Below are positions 9,300 through 15,735 of a stretch of 64,000 bases of DNA, one piece after another. Position numbers and translations under genes: made by a program. The notes beneath the pieces are model-generated. The model was not told where the DNA came from, made no database searches, and was given only the letters and a program-made list of their open reading frames with translations. Origin of the DNA: Desulfonispora thiosulfatigenes DSM 11270 (GTDB lineage Bacteria; Bacillota; Peptococcia; Peptococcales; Desulfonisporaceae); NCBI RefSeq assembly GCF_900176035.1, contig NZ_FWWT01000016.1:175171-239170 (forward strand), in the 5' to 3' direction. Position 1 is the stretch's first letter, and each line of letters begins with the position of its first letter.

Positions 9300-9677
9300 A
9301 TGGGGGTTAAAAAGGGTGAAGTATTAGTTGTTGATGATCAATTAGGAGTAAGAGCATTACTTTCAATGGCCCTGAAAGATAGAGGATTTTCAGTAGAAAC
9401 GGCTACTAACGGGCAAGAAGGGGTAGACAAAATAAAAGAAATCAATTCTGACTTAGTAATTATGGATGTAAAAATGCCAGTAAAAGATGGTGTCGAAGCT
9501 TTATATGAAATGAAAAATTTATATCCTAATACTCATATAATTATGATGACTGCTTATAGTGAAGGATATACTGTTGAAGCTATTAAAAAAGGTGGCGCGG
9601 ATAAGTTTATTATTAAACCTTTTGATATTGAATATCTTATGAATTATGTTGATAATGTATTTGCACAAAAAGGTTAA
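9300..9677 (+). CDS. spo0F: Single-domain response regulator, Spo0F-like
   Basis: The 125-residue protein is one receiver domain without an output domain. The phospho-acceptor is the Asp in VIMDVKMP at about residue 55, with acidic residues in VDDQ, the Thr in MMTAYSEG and the Lys in IIKPFDI. The VDDQxGxRxLL start and KPFDIEYL end match Spo0F, the phosphorelay intermediate that leads to Spo0A. GGAGG lies 7 nt before the ATG. The gene stands alone between the peptide operon and a terminator. A chemotaxis CheY is the main alternative, but the DDQLGVRALL signature favours Spo0F. Confidence 0.85.
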   Translation: MGVKKGEVLVVDDQLGVRALLSMALKDRGFSVETATNGQEGVDKIKEINSDLVIMDVKMPVKDGVEALYEMKNLYPNTHIIMMTAYSEGYTVEAIKKGGADKFIIKPFDIEYLMNYVDNVFAQKG

Positions 9678-9747
9678 GATTTTAATTAAAAGTGCAAAGG
9701 CTGAGATTTTTTTATTAAGGAATTATAAGAGAAGGCATCATATAAAG

Positions 9748-9770
9748 AGGTAGCTTAGGCTACCTTTTTT
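9748..9770 (+). terminator. Rho-independent terminator after spo0F
   Basis: A perfect AGGTAGC/GCTACCT-type stem with a four-base loop is followed by six T. Confidence 0.9.
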
Positions 9771-9799
9771 CTTGCCGTTTTTATAAAGTTGTAATAGGA

Positions 9800-9945
9800 T
9801 ATACTAAAGGTAAGTCTCTTAAAGCAAGTTCTGAATTCAGGTGGAGATTCTTTCTCTCCACCTAAATTTTAGAACTGCAAATGCATGACTTAGTTGGCGT
9901 TTGACTGTCACCTAAAAAGGTGGGAGACTTACGCCAACTTAGTCA
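9800..9945 (+). ncRNA. Candidate structured leader RNA or small RNA before tsaE
   Basis: A TATACT -10-like hexamer at 9800-9805 would start an RNA near 9811. It can form a long hairpin at 9827-9876 (AGTTCTGAA with TTTAGAACT, then AGGTGGAG with CTCCACCT). It can also form a 14-bp stem with one mismatch, 9887-9900 with 9931-9944, enclosing a CACCT/AGGTG hairpin. The extreme 5' end, 9810-9818 GTAAGTCTC, is perfectly complementary to 9924-9932 GAGACTTAC, which crosses the second stem by two bases and lies in its loop. This fits a pseudoknot or mutually exclusive folds. It is not followed by a T-run and ends 25 nt before tsaE. No Rfam family was recognised. Confidence 0.5.
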
Positions 9946-9969
9946 GGTTAAATTAGAGGAGGTTTTAGA

Positions 9970-10446
9970 TTGGTTTCCATTGTAACTAAAAGTCCACAAG
10001 AAACTGAATATATAGGTAAGAGAATGGCTGCATTTTTAACACCAGGAGATATTATTTCTCTAACTGGAGATTTAGGTGCAGGAAAAACCTTGTTAGTACA
10101 AGGAATTGCAAAAGGTTTAGGGATAGAAGATATAGTAACTAGTCCAACCTTTACAATTATACAACAATACGAAGAAGGAAGAATTCCTCTTTATCATATG
10201 GATGTATATCGTATCAAGGATCCTATCGAAATGGAAGACATAGGATATGAAGAGTATTTTTACGGTCAGGGAGTAACCTTTGTCGAGTGGGGCAATTTAA
10301 TTCCAGAATTATTTCCTGAAGAACATCTAAAAATACATATTACAAATATTGAAGATGGACGAGAAATAGATTTTGAGCCAGTGGGTCGTCATTATATGGA
10401 CCTAGTTGAGGAGTTGACAGGACATGCTTATACTCGGATTAGATAG
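9970..10446 (+). CDS. tsaE: tRNA threonylcarbamoyladenosine biosynthesis ATPase TsaE
   Basis: TsaE (YdiB/YjeE) is the ATPase that helps TsaB-TsaD make N6-threonylcarbamoyladenosine at position 37 of ANN-decoding tRNAs. The 158-residue protein has Walker A GDLGAGKT, the switch-like SPTFTIIQQY and the conserved YHMDVYRI and VEWG motifs. The start is TTG, 9 nt after GAGGAGG. The gene overlaps tsaB by 23 nt. The set tsaE-tsaB-rimI-tsaD is in the usual Firmicutes order. Confidence 0.96.
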   Translation: MVSIVTKSPQETEYIGKRMAAFLTPGDIISLTGDLGAGKTLLVQGIAKGLGIEDIVTSPTFTIIQQYEEGRIPLYHMDVYRIKDPIEMEDIGYEEYFYGQGVTFVEWGNLIPELFPEEHLKIHITNIEDGREIDFEPVGRHYMDLVEELTGHAYTRIR

Positions 10447-11149
10447 CTCTACAATAGTATCTGGGGTAGCAATATTTGATAGTGAAAAAGAGGTAATTTT
10501 AGCTGAGAGTTTTTTAAACACAGGAAACACTCATTCAGAGAAGTTTTTACCATTAATTAAAAGTACATTAGAACAAGCAAATTTATCTTTAAAGGATATA
10601 GAGGGGATAGCCGTCACAAAAGGGCCTGGATCCTTTACGGGACTACGAATTGGAATGGTAACCGCTAAAAGCTTAGTACAAGTTACAGGAACAAAGCTTA
10701 TGGGCATTAAAACTTTGGATGCATTAGCCTATAACTTATTTGGGTATAGTGGAATTATTTGTCCTATTTTAAATGCACGTAAAAGTGAAGTATATACAGC
10801 TCTTTATCAAATGCAAAATAATGAATTAAAGAGAATAAGTGAATATTTAGCCCTAACGCCTGAAAAACTTGTAAAGTTAATCCTGGAAAATGGTAGTGAA
10901 GTAATGTTTTTAGGAGATGGAGTACCAGAGTATCGCGCTTATCTTGAACAGGCTATACCAAGTCTTGCTCGTTTTGCTTCAAGTAATAATTTATTAACTC
11001 GGAGCTCGAGTGTAGCTATTTTAGGTGCTAAGGGATTTTCAGAAAATAAAGAAGATAGCTTTTTCACCCTAGAACCTTTTTATTTACGTAAATCAGAAGC
11101 AGAAATTACCTTGGAGGCAAAACAATGTGCGATGAAGAAAACCAAGTAA
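10424..11149 (+). CDS. tsaB: tRNA threonylcarbamoyladenosine biosynthesis protein TsaB
   Basis: TsaB is the inactive paralogue that pairs with TsaD in the t6A synthase complex. The 241-residue protein begins with LILGLDSSTIVSGVAIF and has the family hallmark KGPGSFTGLRIGMVTAKSL. It overlaps tsaE by 23 nt upstream and rimI by 25 nt downstream, which indicates a tightly coupled operon. Confidence 0.96.
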   Translation: MLILGLDSSTIVSGVAIFDSEKEVILAESFLNTGNTHSEKFLPLIKSTLEQANLSLKDIEGIAVTKGPGSFTGLRIGMVTAKSLVQVTGTKLMGIKTLDALAYNLFGYSGIICPILNARKSEVYTALYQMQNNELKRISEYLALTPEKLVKLILENGSEVMFLGDGVPEYRAYLEQAIPSLARFASSNNLLTRSSSVAILGAKGFSENKEDSFFTLEPFYLRKSEAEITLEAKQCAMKKTK

Positions 11150-11595
11150 TTATTAGGCCTATGGATTTTGATGACATTGAGCAGATTGTAGAGATTGAAA
11201 AGGCTTGTTTTTCTTCTCCATGGTCTGCTTATGCTTTTGAATGTGAGCTACATGATAATCAATTTGCAAATTATTTAGTAGTTGCCTTGGCTGAAGATGA
11301 AAGTAAATTAGTAGGCTATGGAGGTTTATGGGTAATTATAGATGAAGGTCATATTACTAACATTGCTATTTTACCAGAATATAGAGGGAAAAAACTTGGT
11401 GAATTACTAATGTTAAATTTAATCCAAATTGCATTAGCTAAAGATACAACCCGTATGACTTTAGAAGTTAGGGCAAGTAATAATGCTGCCATAAAACTTT
11501 ATGAAAAGTTTGGATTTAAGACTGAAGGAGTTCGAAAAGGGTATTATATTCATCCAAGAGAAGATGCTTTAATCATGTGGGCAAAATTAGTGTAA
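11125..11595 (+). CDS. rimI: Ribosomal protein S18 alanine N-acetyltransferase RimI
   Basis: The 156-residue GNAT acetyltransferase contains the RimI signature IEKACFSSPWS near residue 25, the acetyl-CoA loop PEYRGKKLGELLM and the C-terminal ASNNAAIKLYEKFGF. In bacteria RimI acetylates the N-terminal alanine of ribosomal protein bS18. Its place between tsaB and tsaD is standard in Firmicutes. Confidence 0.95.
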   Translation: MCDEENQVIIRPMDFDDIEQIVEIEKACFSSPWSAYAFECELHDNQFANYLVVALAEDESKLVGYGGLWVIIDEGHITNIAILPEYRGKKLGELLMLNLIQIALAKDTTRMTLEVRASNNAAIKLYEKFGFKTEGVRKGYYIHPREDALIMWAKLV

Positions 11596-11607
11596 TTGAG
11601 GTGAACT

Positions 11608-12624
11608 ATGAAAGATACGATAATTTTAGCGATAGAAACTAGTTGTGATGAAACAGCAGTAGCGATAATTAAAAACGGAAAAGAAGTATTAGCCAATGTA
11701 GTTTCTACTCAAATACCAACGCATCAAAAATTTGGGGGAGTAGTACCAGAGGTGGCTTCAAGAAAGCATTTAGAAATGATGAATATAGTAGTATCAGAGG
11801 CCTTAAATAAAGCTAATTTAAATTTCGATGATTTAACGCATATAGCTGTCACCTATGGGCCAGGTTTAGTAGGTGCTTTGTTAGTAGGTGTTTCATGTGC
11901 CAAAGCGCTTGCCTTTGCTTCGGATAAACCTTTAATTGGAGTTAATCATATTGAAGGTCATGTATATGCAAACTTTTTAGTACATAAAGAGATAAATTTA
12001 CCAGTAATTTGTTTAATTGTATCAGGTGGCCATACTAATATTGTGAAAATAGTAGAGCATGGTAAGTATGAATTTATCGGTCAAACTAGAGATGATGCAG
12101 CAGGAGAGGCTTTTGATAAAGTAGCACGTTCCCTAGGACTTGCTTATCCGGGTGGACCTGAGATTCAAAAGAGAGCTGAACTAGGATGTAAAGATGCGAT
12201 AGATTTTCCAAGATCATGGCTAGAAGCAGGTTCTTATGATTTTAGTTTTAGTGGGTTAAAATCAGCTGTATTAAATTATTTAAATCAGTGCAAGATGAAA
12301 GATATTGAAATAAATACGGAAAACGTAGCTGCAAGCTTTCAAAGTGCGGTTATCGAGGTTTTAATAACAAAGACAATAAATGCCGCTTTAGAATCTGAAA
12401 TAGATACAATTTTACTAGCAGGTGGAGTTTCCGCAAATAGTGCTCTTAGAGAAGAAATGACCCTAAAGGCAAAGGAAAAAGGAATTAAGGTCTTATATCC
12501 TCAAATAGAATTTTGCACAGATAATGCTGCCATGATTGGAGCGGCAGCTCATTATAAAGCCATTCGTAAGGAATATGCAGACCTTGACTTAAATGCAAAT
12601 CCTAATCTTAAATTTGGCGTGTAA
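11608..12624 (+). CDS. tsaD: tRNA N6-adenosine threonylcarbamoyltransferase TsaD
   Basis: TsaD transfers the threonylcarbamoyl group to A37 of tRNA. The 338-residue ASKHA-fold protein shows LAIETSCDETAVAII at its start, the iron-binding pair of histidines in NHIEGHVYAN, and the late LLAGGVSANSALRE. The start ATG is 12 nt after rimI with GAGGTG before it. Confidence 0.97.
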   Translation: MKDTIILAIETSCDETAVAIIKNGKEVLANVVSTQIPTHQKFGGVVPEVASRKHLEMMNIVVSEALNKANLNFDDLTHIAVTYGPGLVGALLVGVSCAKALAFASDKPLIGVNHIEGHVYANFLVHKEINLPVICLIVSGGHTNIVKIVEHGKYEFIGQTRDDAAGEAFDKVARSLGLAYPGGPEIQKRAELGCKDAIDFPRSWLEAGSYDFSFSGLKSAVLNYLNQCKMKDIEINTENVAASFQSAVIEVLITKTINAALESEIDTILLAGGVSANSALREEMTLKAKEKGIKVLYPQIEFCTDNAAMIGAAAHYKAIRKEYADLDLNANPNLKFGV

Positions 12625-12635
12625 TAGGAGGTAAA

Positions 12636-13433
12636 ATGTTTAATTATTTAGTAGATTATCATGTTCATACACATAATTCTTTTGATAGCACCGAAACCAT
12701 GCTTGGTCATTGTGAACGAGCAGTTGAAATGGGATTAAAAGAAATCGTTTTTACAGAGCATTTTGACCTAAATCCTTATGATGAAGGTTTAGGACATTTT
12801 AATTATGAAAAATATGCTAAGGAAATAGGAGAATGTAGAGAAGTTTATGGAGATAAAATATTAATCAAAAAAGGCCTGGAATTAGGAGAGCCCCATCTTT
12901 ATAAAACTAGGCATGAAGAAATGCTAAAGGATAAAGATTTTGACTTTTTACTAGGATCAGTCCATTACTTAGGTGATACCGTGCTACATAGTGATTATAC
13001 AGGTAGGAAAGAAGAAGTAGTATATGAGCAATTTTTTTCAGAAGTTTTAAATAGTGCAAAAAAGGGAGATTTTCATATCCTAGGTCATATAGACGTTTTA
13101 AAAAGATATGTGCCAAGTAATTATAAAAAGTTCATGGCCAAAGACCATGAAGAGATGATTAGAGAAATCTTAAAAGAAACTATTAAAAATGATAAAGGGA
13201 TAGAAGTTAATACTTCAGGAATCAGACAAGCAGTGGGGGATTATTTGCCTACCTTAGAAATTGTAAAATGGTATCATGAACTAGGTGGAAACATTATTAC
13301 AGTAGGTTCTGATGCTCATACAGCTAAGCATGTAGGAATGCATATAAAAGAGGCGATAGATGCTCTCAGGGAGATGGGTTTTAAAACTATTTCTACATAT
13401 ACAAAAGGTCAAAGAAGCGAAGTGAGAATTTAA
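12636..13433 (+). CDS. PHP-domain phosphatase, histidinol-phosphatase (HisJ) type
   Basis: The 265-residue protein has the PHP metal motifs DYHVHTHNSFDS, FTEHFD, GSVHYLG, HILGHIDVLKRY and GSDAHTAKHVG. This full set matches the HisJ/HisK type histidinol-phosphate phosphatase, which makes histidinol in histidine synthesis. No other his gene is near, so a different phosphoester substrate is possible. AGGAGG precedes the ATG and a terminator follows the gene. Confidence 0.85.
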   Translation: MFNYLVDYHVHTHNSFDSTETMLGHCERAVEMGLKEIVFTEHFDLNPYDEGLGHFNYEKYAKEIGECREVYGDKILIKKGLELGEPHLYKTRHEEMLKDKDFDFLLGSVHYLGDTVLHSDYTGRKEEVVYEQFFSEVLNSAKKGDFHILGHIDVLKRYVPSNYKKFMAKDHEEMIREILKETIKNDKGIEVNTSGIRQAVGDYLPTLEIVKWYHELGGNIITVGSDAHTAKHVGMHIKEAIDALREMGFKTISTYTKGQRSEVRI

Positions 13434-13460
13434 ACAAAGATTAATTTAAAATTGCACATT

Positions 13461-13495
13461 AAAAAACCTTTATTTAAATAAATAAAGGTTTTTTA
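13461..13495 (+). terminator. Rho-independent terminator
   Basis: The arms AACCTTTATT and AATAAAGGTT are followed by six T. The structure has an A-run on the other side, so it may act in both directions between the plus-strand operon and the minus-strand small genes. Confidence 0.9.
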
Positions 13496-13529
13496 TATGT
13501 AAATATATAGTTTTAGGATAAATTATTAT

Positions 13530-13562
13530 GCCTGCATAATAATTTACAGTTATTATGCAGGC
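13530..13562 (-). terminator. Perfect 13-bp inverted repeat after the small-protein cluster
   Basis: GCCTGCATAATAA and its exact complement TTATTATGCAGGC are separated by seven bases. The hairpin ends 7 nt from the stop of the last small gene. On the minus strand it is followed by an AT-rich tract but not by a clean T-run, so terminator function is likely but not certain. Confidence 0.55.
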
Positions 13563-13568
13563 AACTAT

Positions 13569-13679
13569 TTAGCTAAGAGAATGTTTTTGTTCATGTTTTG
13601 CCTTTCCGTAAATAACCACTCTAAATCCAACATAAGCACTCACTACCGCTAAATATGCAACTCCTATTAGTACACTCAT
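13569..13679 (-). CDS. Small one-helix membrane protein, type A copy 1
   Basis: The 36-residue protein reads MSVLIGVAYLAVVSAYVGFR then VVIYGKAKHEQKHSLS. It has one hydrophobic helix and a basic C-terminal tail ending in HSL. A strong AAAGGAGG lies 8 nt before the ATG, which together with the near-identical copy 2 argues that it is real despite its length. It lacks a known family name to me. A Rex-like site (13721-13738) and a perfect palindrome AACCCTAATTAGGGTT (13701-13716) lie between it and copy 2, so it probably has its own promoter. Confidence 0.85.
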   Translation of the reverse strand: MSVLIGVAYLAVVSAYVGFRVVIYGKAKHEQKHSLS

Positions 13680-13700
13680 TTCAATATCCTCCTTTTAATT

Positions 13701-13716
13701 AACCCTAATTAGGGTT
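13701..13716. promoter_or_regulatory. Perfect 16-bp palindrome before small gene copy 1
   Basis: AACCCTAATTAGGGTT is self-complementary and lies between the Rex-like site and the Shine-Dalgarno. Looser versions are at 14077-14091 (ACCCT/AGGGT) and about 14325-14342 (CCCTT/AAGGG) before copies 3 and 4. It may be a leader hairpin or a second operator. Confidence 0.5.
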
Positions 13717-13720
13717 AATA

Positions 13721-13738
13721 ATGTTAAATTTTTGACAA
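13721..13738. promoter_or_regulatory. Rex-like operator before small gene copy 1
   Basis: ATGTTAAATTTTTGACAA matches the clostridial Rex consensus TTGTTAANNNNTTAACAA at 16 of 18 positions counting the four free ones. Rex is an NADH/NAD-sensing repressor. The match was judged by eye. Confidence 0.5.
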
Positions 13739-13806
13739 TCAAGTACAGACAATATACATTATTTAATCCGCTAAGTTTTCGAAGTATTTACCGATTCACT
13801 GACAAA

Positions 13807-13917
13807 TTAGCGAAGAGAATGTTTTTGTTCATGTTTTGCTTTTCCGTAAACAACCACTCTAAATCCAACATAAGCACTTACTACCGCTAAATATGCAACT
13901 CCTATTAATACACTCAT
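13807..13917 (-). CDS. Small one-helix membrane protein, type A copy 2
   Basis: The 36-residue protein differs from copy 1 at only two positions (Val for Ile at 23, Arg for Ser at 36). The AAAGGAGG and the sequence up to the ATG are also nearly identical to copy 1, which points to a recent duplication including the leader. Only 23 nt separate it from the stop of copy 3 upstream on the minus strand, so copies 3 and 2 are probably cotranscribed. Confidence 0.85.
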   Translation of the reverse strand: MSVLIGVAYLAVVSAYVGFRVVVYGKAKHEQKHSLR

Positions 13918-13940
13918 TTCAATATCCTCCTTTTATTTTA

Positions 13941-14054
13941 TTATCTAACTGATTGCTTGTTTTTATTATGTTTTAACCAACCATATACTAATACTCCAAC
14001 ACTTACATACGTAACAGCTGTTGCTCCGTAGACTAAACCTAACATAATTTCCAT
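13941..14054 (-). CDS. Small one-helix membrane protein, type B copy 3
   Basis: The 37-residue protein reads MEIMLGLVYGATAVTYVSVG then VLVYGWLKHNKNKQSVR: a single hydrophobic helix followed by a basic tail. It shares the VYG(W)xKH pattern with type A and is clearly a paralogue of copy 4. Its ribosome binding site is AAGGGGGA. A Rex-like site at 14097-14114 lies 43 nt upstream of its start. Confidence 0.82.
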   Translation of the reverse strand: MEIMLGLVYGATAVTYVSVGVLVYGWLKHNKNKQSVR

Positions 14055-14096
14055 TTTAAAATCCCCCTTATATTTAACCCTATTTCAGGGTAATTA

Positions 14097-14114
14097 ATGT
14101 TATATTTTTAACAA
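14097..14114. promoter_or_regulatory. Rex-like operator before small gene copy 3
   Basis: ATGTTATATTTTTAACAA matches TTGTTAANNNNTTAACAA except at positions 1 and 7. Its place relative to the gene is the same as for copies 1 and 4. Confidence 0.5.
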
Positions 14115-14188
14115 TCATATACAGATATAATCGACTAAATGTGTAGATTCATAACTTCTTTACTTAACTACTAGTTACCTGAAGAAAA

Positions 14189-14302
14189 TTATCTTACAGA
14201 GTGTTCTTTTCTACCGTGTTTTACCCAACCATAAACCATTACTCCTACACCAATATACGTAGCAGCCGTTGCTACATAAACTAAACCAAGCATAAATTCC
14301 AT
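14189..14302 (-). CDS. Small one-helix membrane protein, type B copy 4
   Basis: The 37-residue protein reads MEFMLGLVYVATAATYIGVG then VMVYGWVKHGRKEHSVR. It is the most upstream gene of the minus-strand cluster. AAAGGAGG lies 8 nt before the ATG, as in copies 1 and 2. A -10 TATAAT (on the minus strand, 14350-14345) directly abuts a near-perfect Rex-like site at 14351-14368. Function is unknown; small helper subunits of transporters or of membrane redox enzymes have this size and shape. Confidence 0.85.
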   Translation of the reverse strand: MEFMLGLVYVATAATYIGVGVMVYGWVKHGRKEHSVR

Positions 14303-14350
14303 TTCAATATCCTCCTTTTATTTTCCCTTTTCGCTTAAGGGTTAATTATA

Positions 14351-14368
14351 ATGTTAATTTTTTAACAA
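14351..14368. promoter_or_regulatory. Near-perfect Rex-like operator before small gene copy 4
   Basis: ATGTTAATTTTTTAACAA differs from TTGTTAANNNNTTAACAA only in the first base. It sits exactly between the expected -35 region and a minus-strand TATAAT at 14345-14350, a classical repressor position. Confidence 0.6.
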
Positions 14369-14385
14369 TCACGTGCTTGCAAATG

Positions 14386-14403
14386 TAGTTAAATATTTGA
14401 CAA
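14386..14403. promoter_or_regulatory. Second Rex-like site upstream of copy 4
   Basis: TAGTTAAATATTTGACAA matches the consensus except at two positions. It lies 17 nt beyond the first site and could allow cooperative binding. Confidence 0.35.
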
Positions 14404-14752
14404 TCGAGAATATGATTTAATGAATAATTCCGAAGTAGCTATATTGTTTATTTATATAGTAGATTTAGTTTTAGTAAATATTCTCTAACTTAATTTATTA
14501 GAGAGTAAGTATTTATCCTTGCTAGTTCTTGTAAGTTCTTTCACTTGTATAAGTAATTCTTATTCTTAATATAATTATACTCAATATTTCTAAAAAGTAT
14601 ACACCAAAATATCAAATAAATTAAAATCTTTTATTTGACAACAACATCGTGATATGGTATGGGGTTGCAGGTACTGAAAAATTAGTATGCATTCAAGTAA
14701 ATTTTTGGTATAATAAGTAAAATAAGGGGCATCTTTTAACGGTTAATTACTT
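14404..14752. other. AT-rich intergenic stretch
   Basis: No gene is seen. The stretch contains a CTCTAA/TTAGAG hairpin near 14483-14507, possible promoters in both directions such as TTTGACA near 14634 and TATAAT near 14710, and is otherwise very AT-rich. It leads into the DnaA-box array. Confidence 0.5.
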
Positions 14753-15015
14753 TGTGGATTCATCGCCTGTGGATAATGTGGATAAAACTGTGTATAACCT
14801 CGTATTACGGGTTTTTTTTGTGTGGAGAAAGTTGTGCACAGAAAAAAATGTGTTTTTTGTGGATTGTGGGGATAACTTTGTGAAATAGAGGATAAATAGG
14901 ATTAATACTTGTGGATAATACTGTGGATAGTATTATAAATTGTTTTGCATAGAATATGTAAACAGTGTTTTTTTATACCAGTAAAGATGCAGAAATAAAG
15001 ATGAATTGGGGATAA
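14753..15015 (+). other. Dense DnaA-box array (TGTGGATAA), all in one direction
   Basis: Perfect boxes TGTGGATAA occur at 14768, 14777 (directly adjacent) and 14910. One-mismatch boxes are at 14789 (TGTGTATAA), 14821 (TGTGGAGAA), 14867 (TGGGGATAA), 14922 (TGTGGATAG) and 15007 (TGGGGATAA). Weaker ones are at 14753, 14858 and 14887. All have the same orientation. An AT-rich tract at 14930-14990 follows most of the boxes. Such an array is the hallmark of a DnaA-binding region: an origin, a DnaA-titration cluster, or autoregulation of the downstream gene. Genes on both sides run in the same direction and no dnaA gene is near, which weakens the origin reading. Confidence 0.85.
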
Positions 15016-15049
15016 TACTTGTAGCAACATTAAAAGGAGGAAAAAACAT

Positions 15050-15721
15050 ATGGGCGAATATGGATGTTTTGATATTATTGGACCTATAATGGTGGGTCCA
15101 TCAAGTTCTCATACGGCAGGTGCAGTTCGCTTAGGACGGATGGCAAGAGAAATTGCCGGAGAATTACCTAAAGAAGTAAAGCTTATGCTCTATGGTTCCT
15201 TTGCGGAAACTTATAAAGGTCATGGCACGGATTTAGCTTTAATCAGTGGCTTACTTGGCTTTGATACTTTTGATGAAAGAATTAGAAGCTCGTTTACATT
15301 AGCTAAAGAACAAGGATTGCGGTTTTCGTTTATTACGGGAGAGAAAGAAGAACGCTTTCATCCAAATACAGTGAAATTTATGATTACTACTCATGCAGGA
15401 GAAAATTTAACGGTTATTGGATCTTCTATAGGAGGGGGTAGTGTTGAAATAACTGAAATCAATGGACATCCTTTAAGAATAAAAGGAGACTTTCCTACAT
15501 TAATAACTTTTCATAATGATATACCAGGTGTTATTTCTAAGGTTTCAGAATGCTTAGCAAGGTATGATATCAATATTGCATTTATGGAAGTGTTTAGAAA
15601 AGAAAAAAGAAAGACAGCAACAATGGTCGTCGAAACAGATGAATATATTCCCAATGAAGCTATGCAGGAAATTTTAAAAATAGAACCTATTAGTCATGTC
15701 AGATTTGTCCAACCAGTTTAA
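15050..15721 (+). CDS. sdaAB: L-serine dehydratase, iron-sulfur-dependent, beta subunit
   Basis: The 223-residue protein is the beta chain of the two-subunit 4Fe-4S serine dehydratase that deaminates serine to pyruvate and ammonia. The N-terminal GPSSSHTAGAVRLGRMA is diagnostic, and the C-terminal 75 residues form an ACT domain (HNDIPGVISKVSECLARYDI). AAAGGAGG lies 9 nt before the ATG. The catalytic alpha subunit follows after 14 nt. Confidence 0.96.
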   Translation: MGEYGCFDIIGPIMVGPSSSHTAGAVRLGRMAREIAGELPKEVKLMLYGSFAETYKGHGTDLALISGLLGFDTFDERIRSSFTLAKEQGLRFSFITGEKEERFHPNTVKFMITTHAGENLTVIGSSIGGGSVEITEINGHPLRIKGDFPTLITFHNDIPGVISKVSECLARYDINIAFMEVFRKEKRKTATMVVETDEYIPNEAMQEILKIEPISHVRFVQPV

Positions 15722-15735
15722 TCCGAGGAGTGAAA

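Noticed and set aside
9810..9945. 6S RNA, because 5' and 3' parts pair and a hairpin lies between
   Set aside because: The candidate is only about 125-135 nt, has no clear central bubble and no T-run at its end; 6S RNAs are about 180-200 nt.
14753..15015. Chromosomal origin oriC
   Set aside because: No dnaA or dnaN gene is near and plus-strand gene runs lie on both sides, unlike an origin with divergent leading-strand genes. Kept as a DnaA-box array only.
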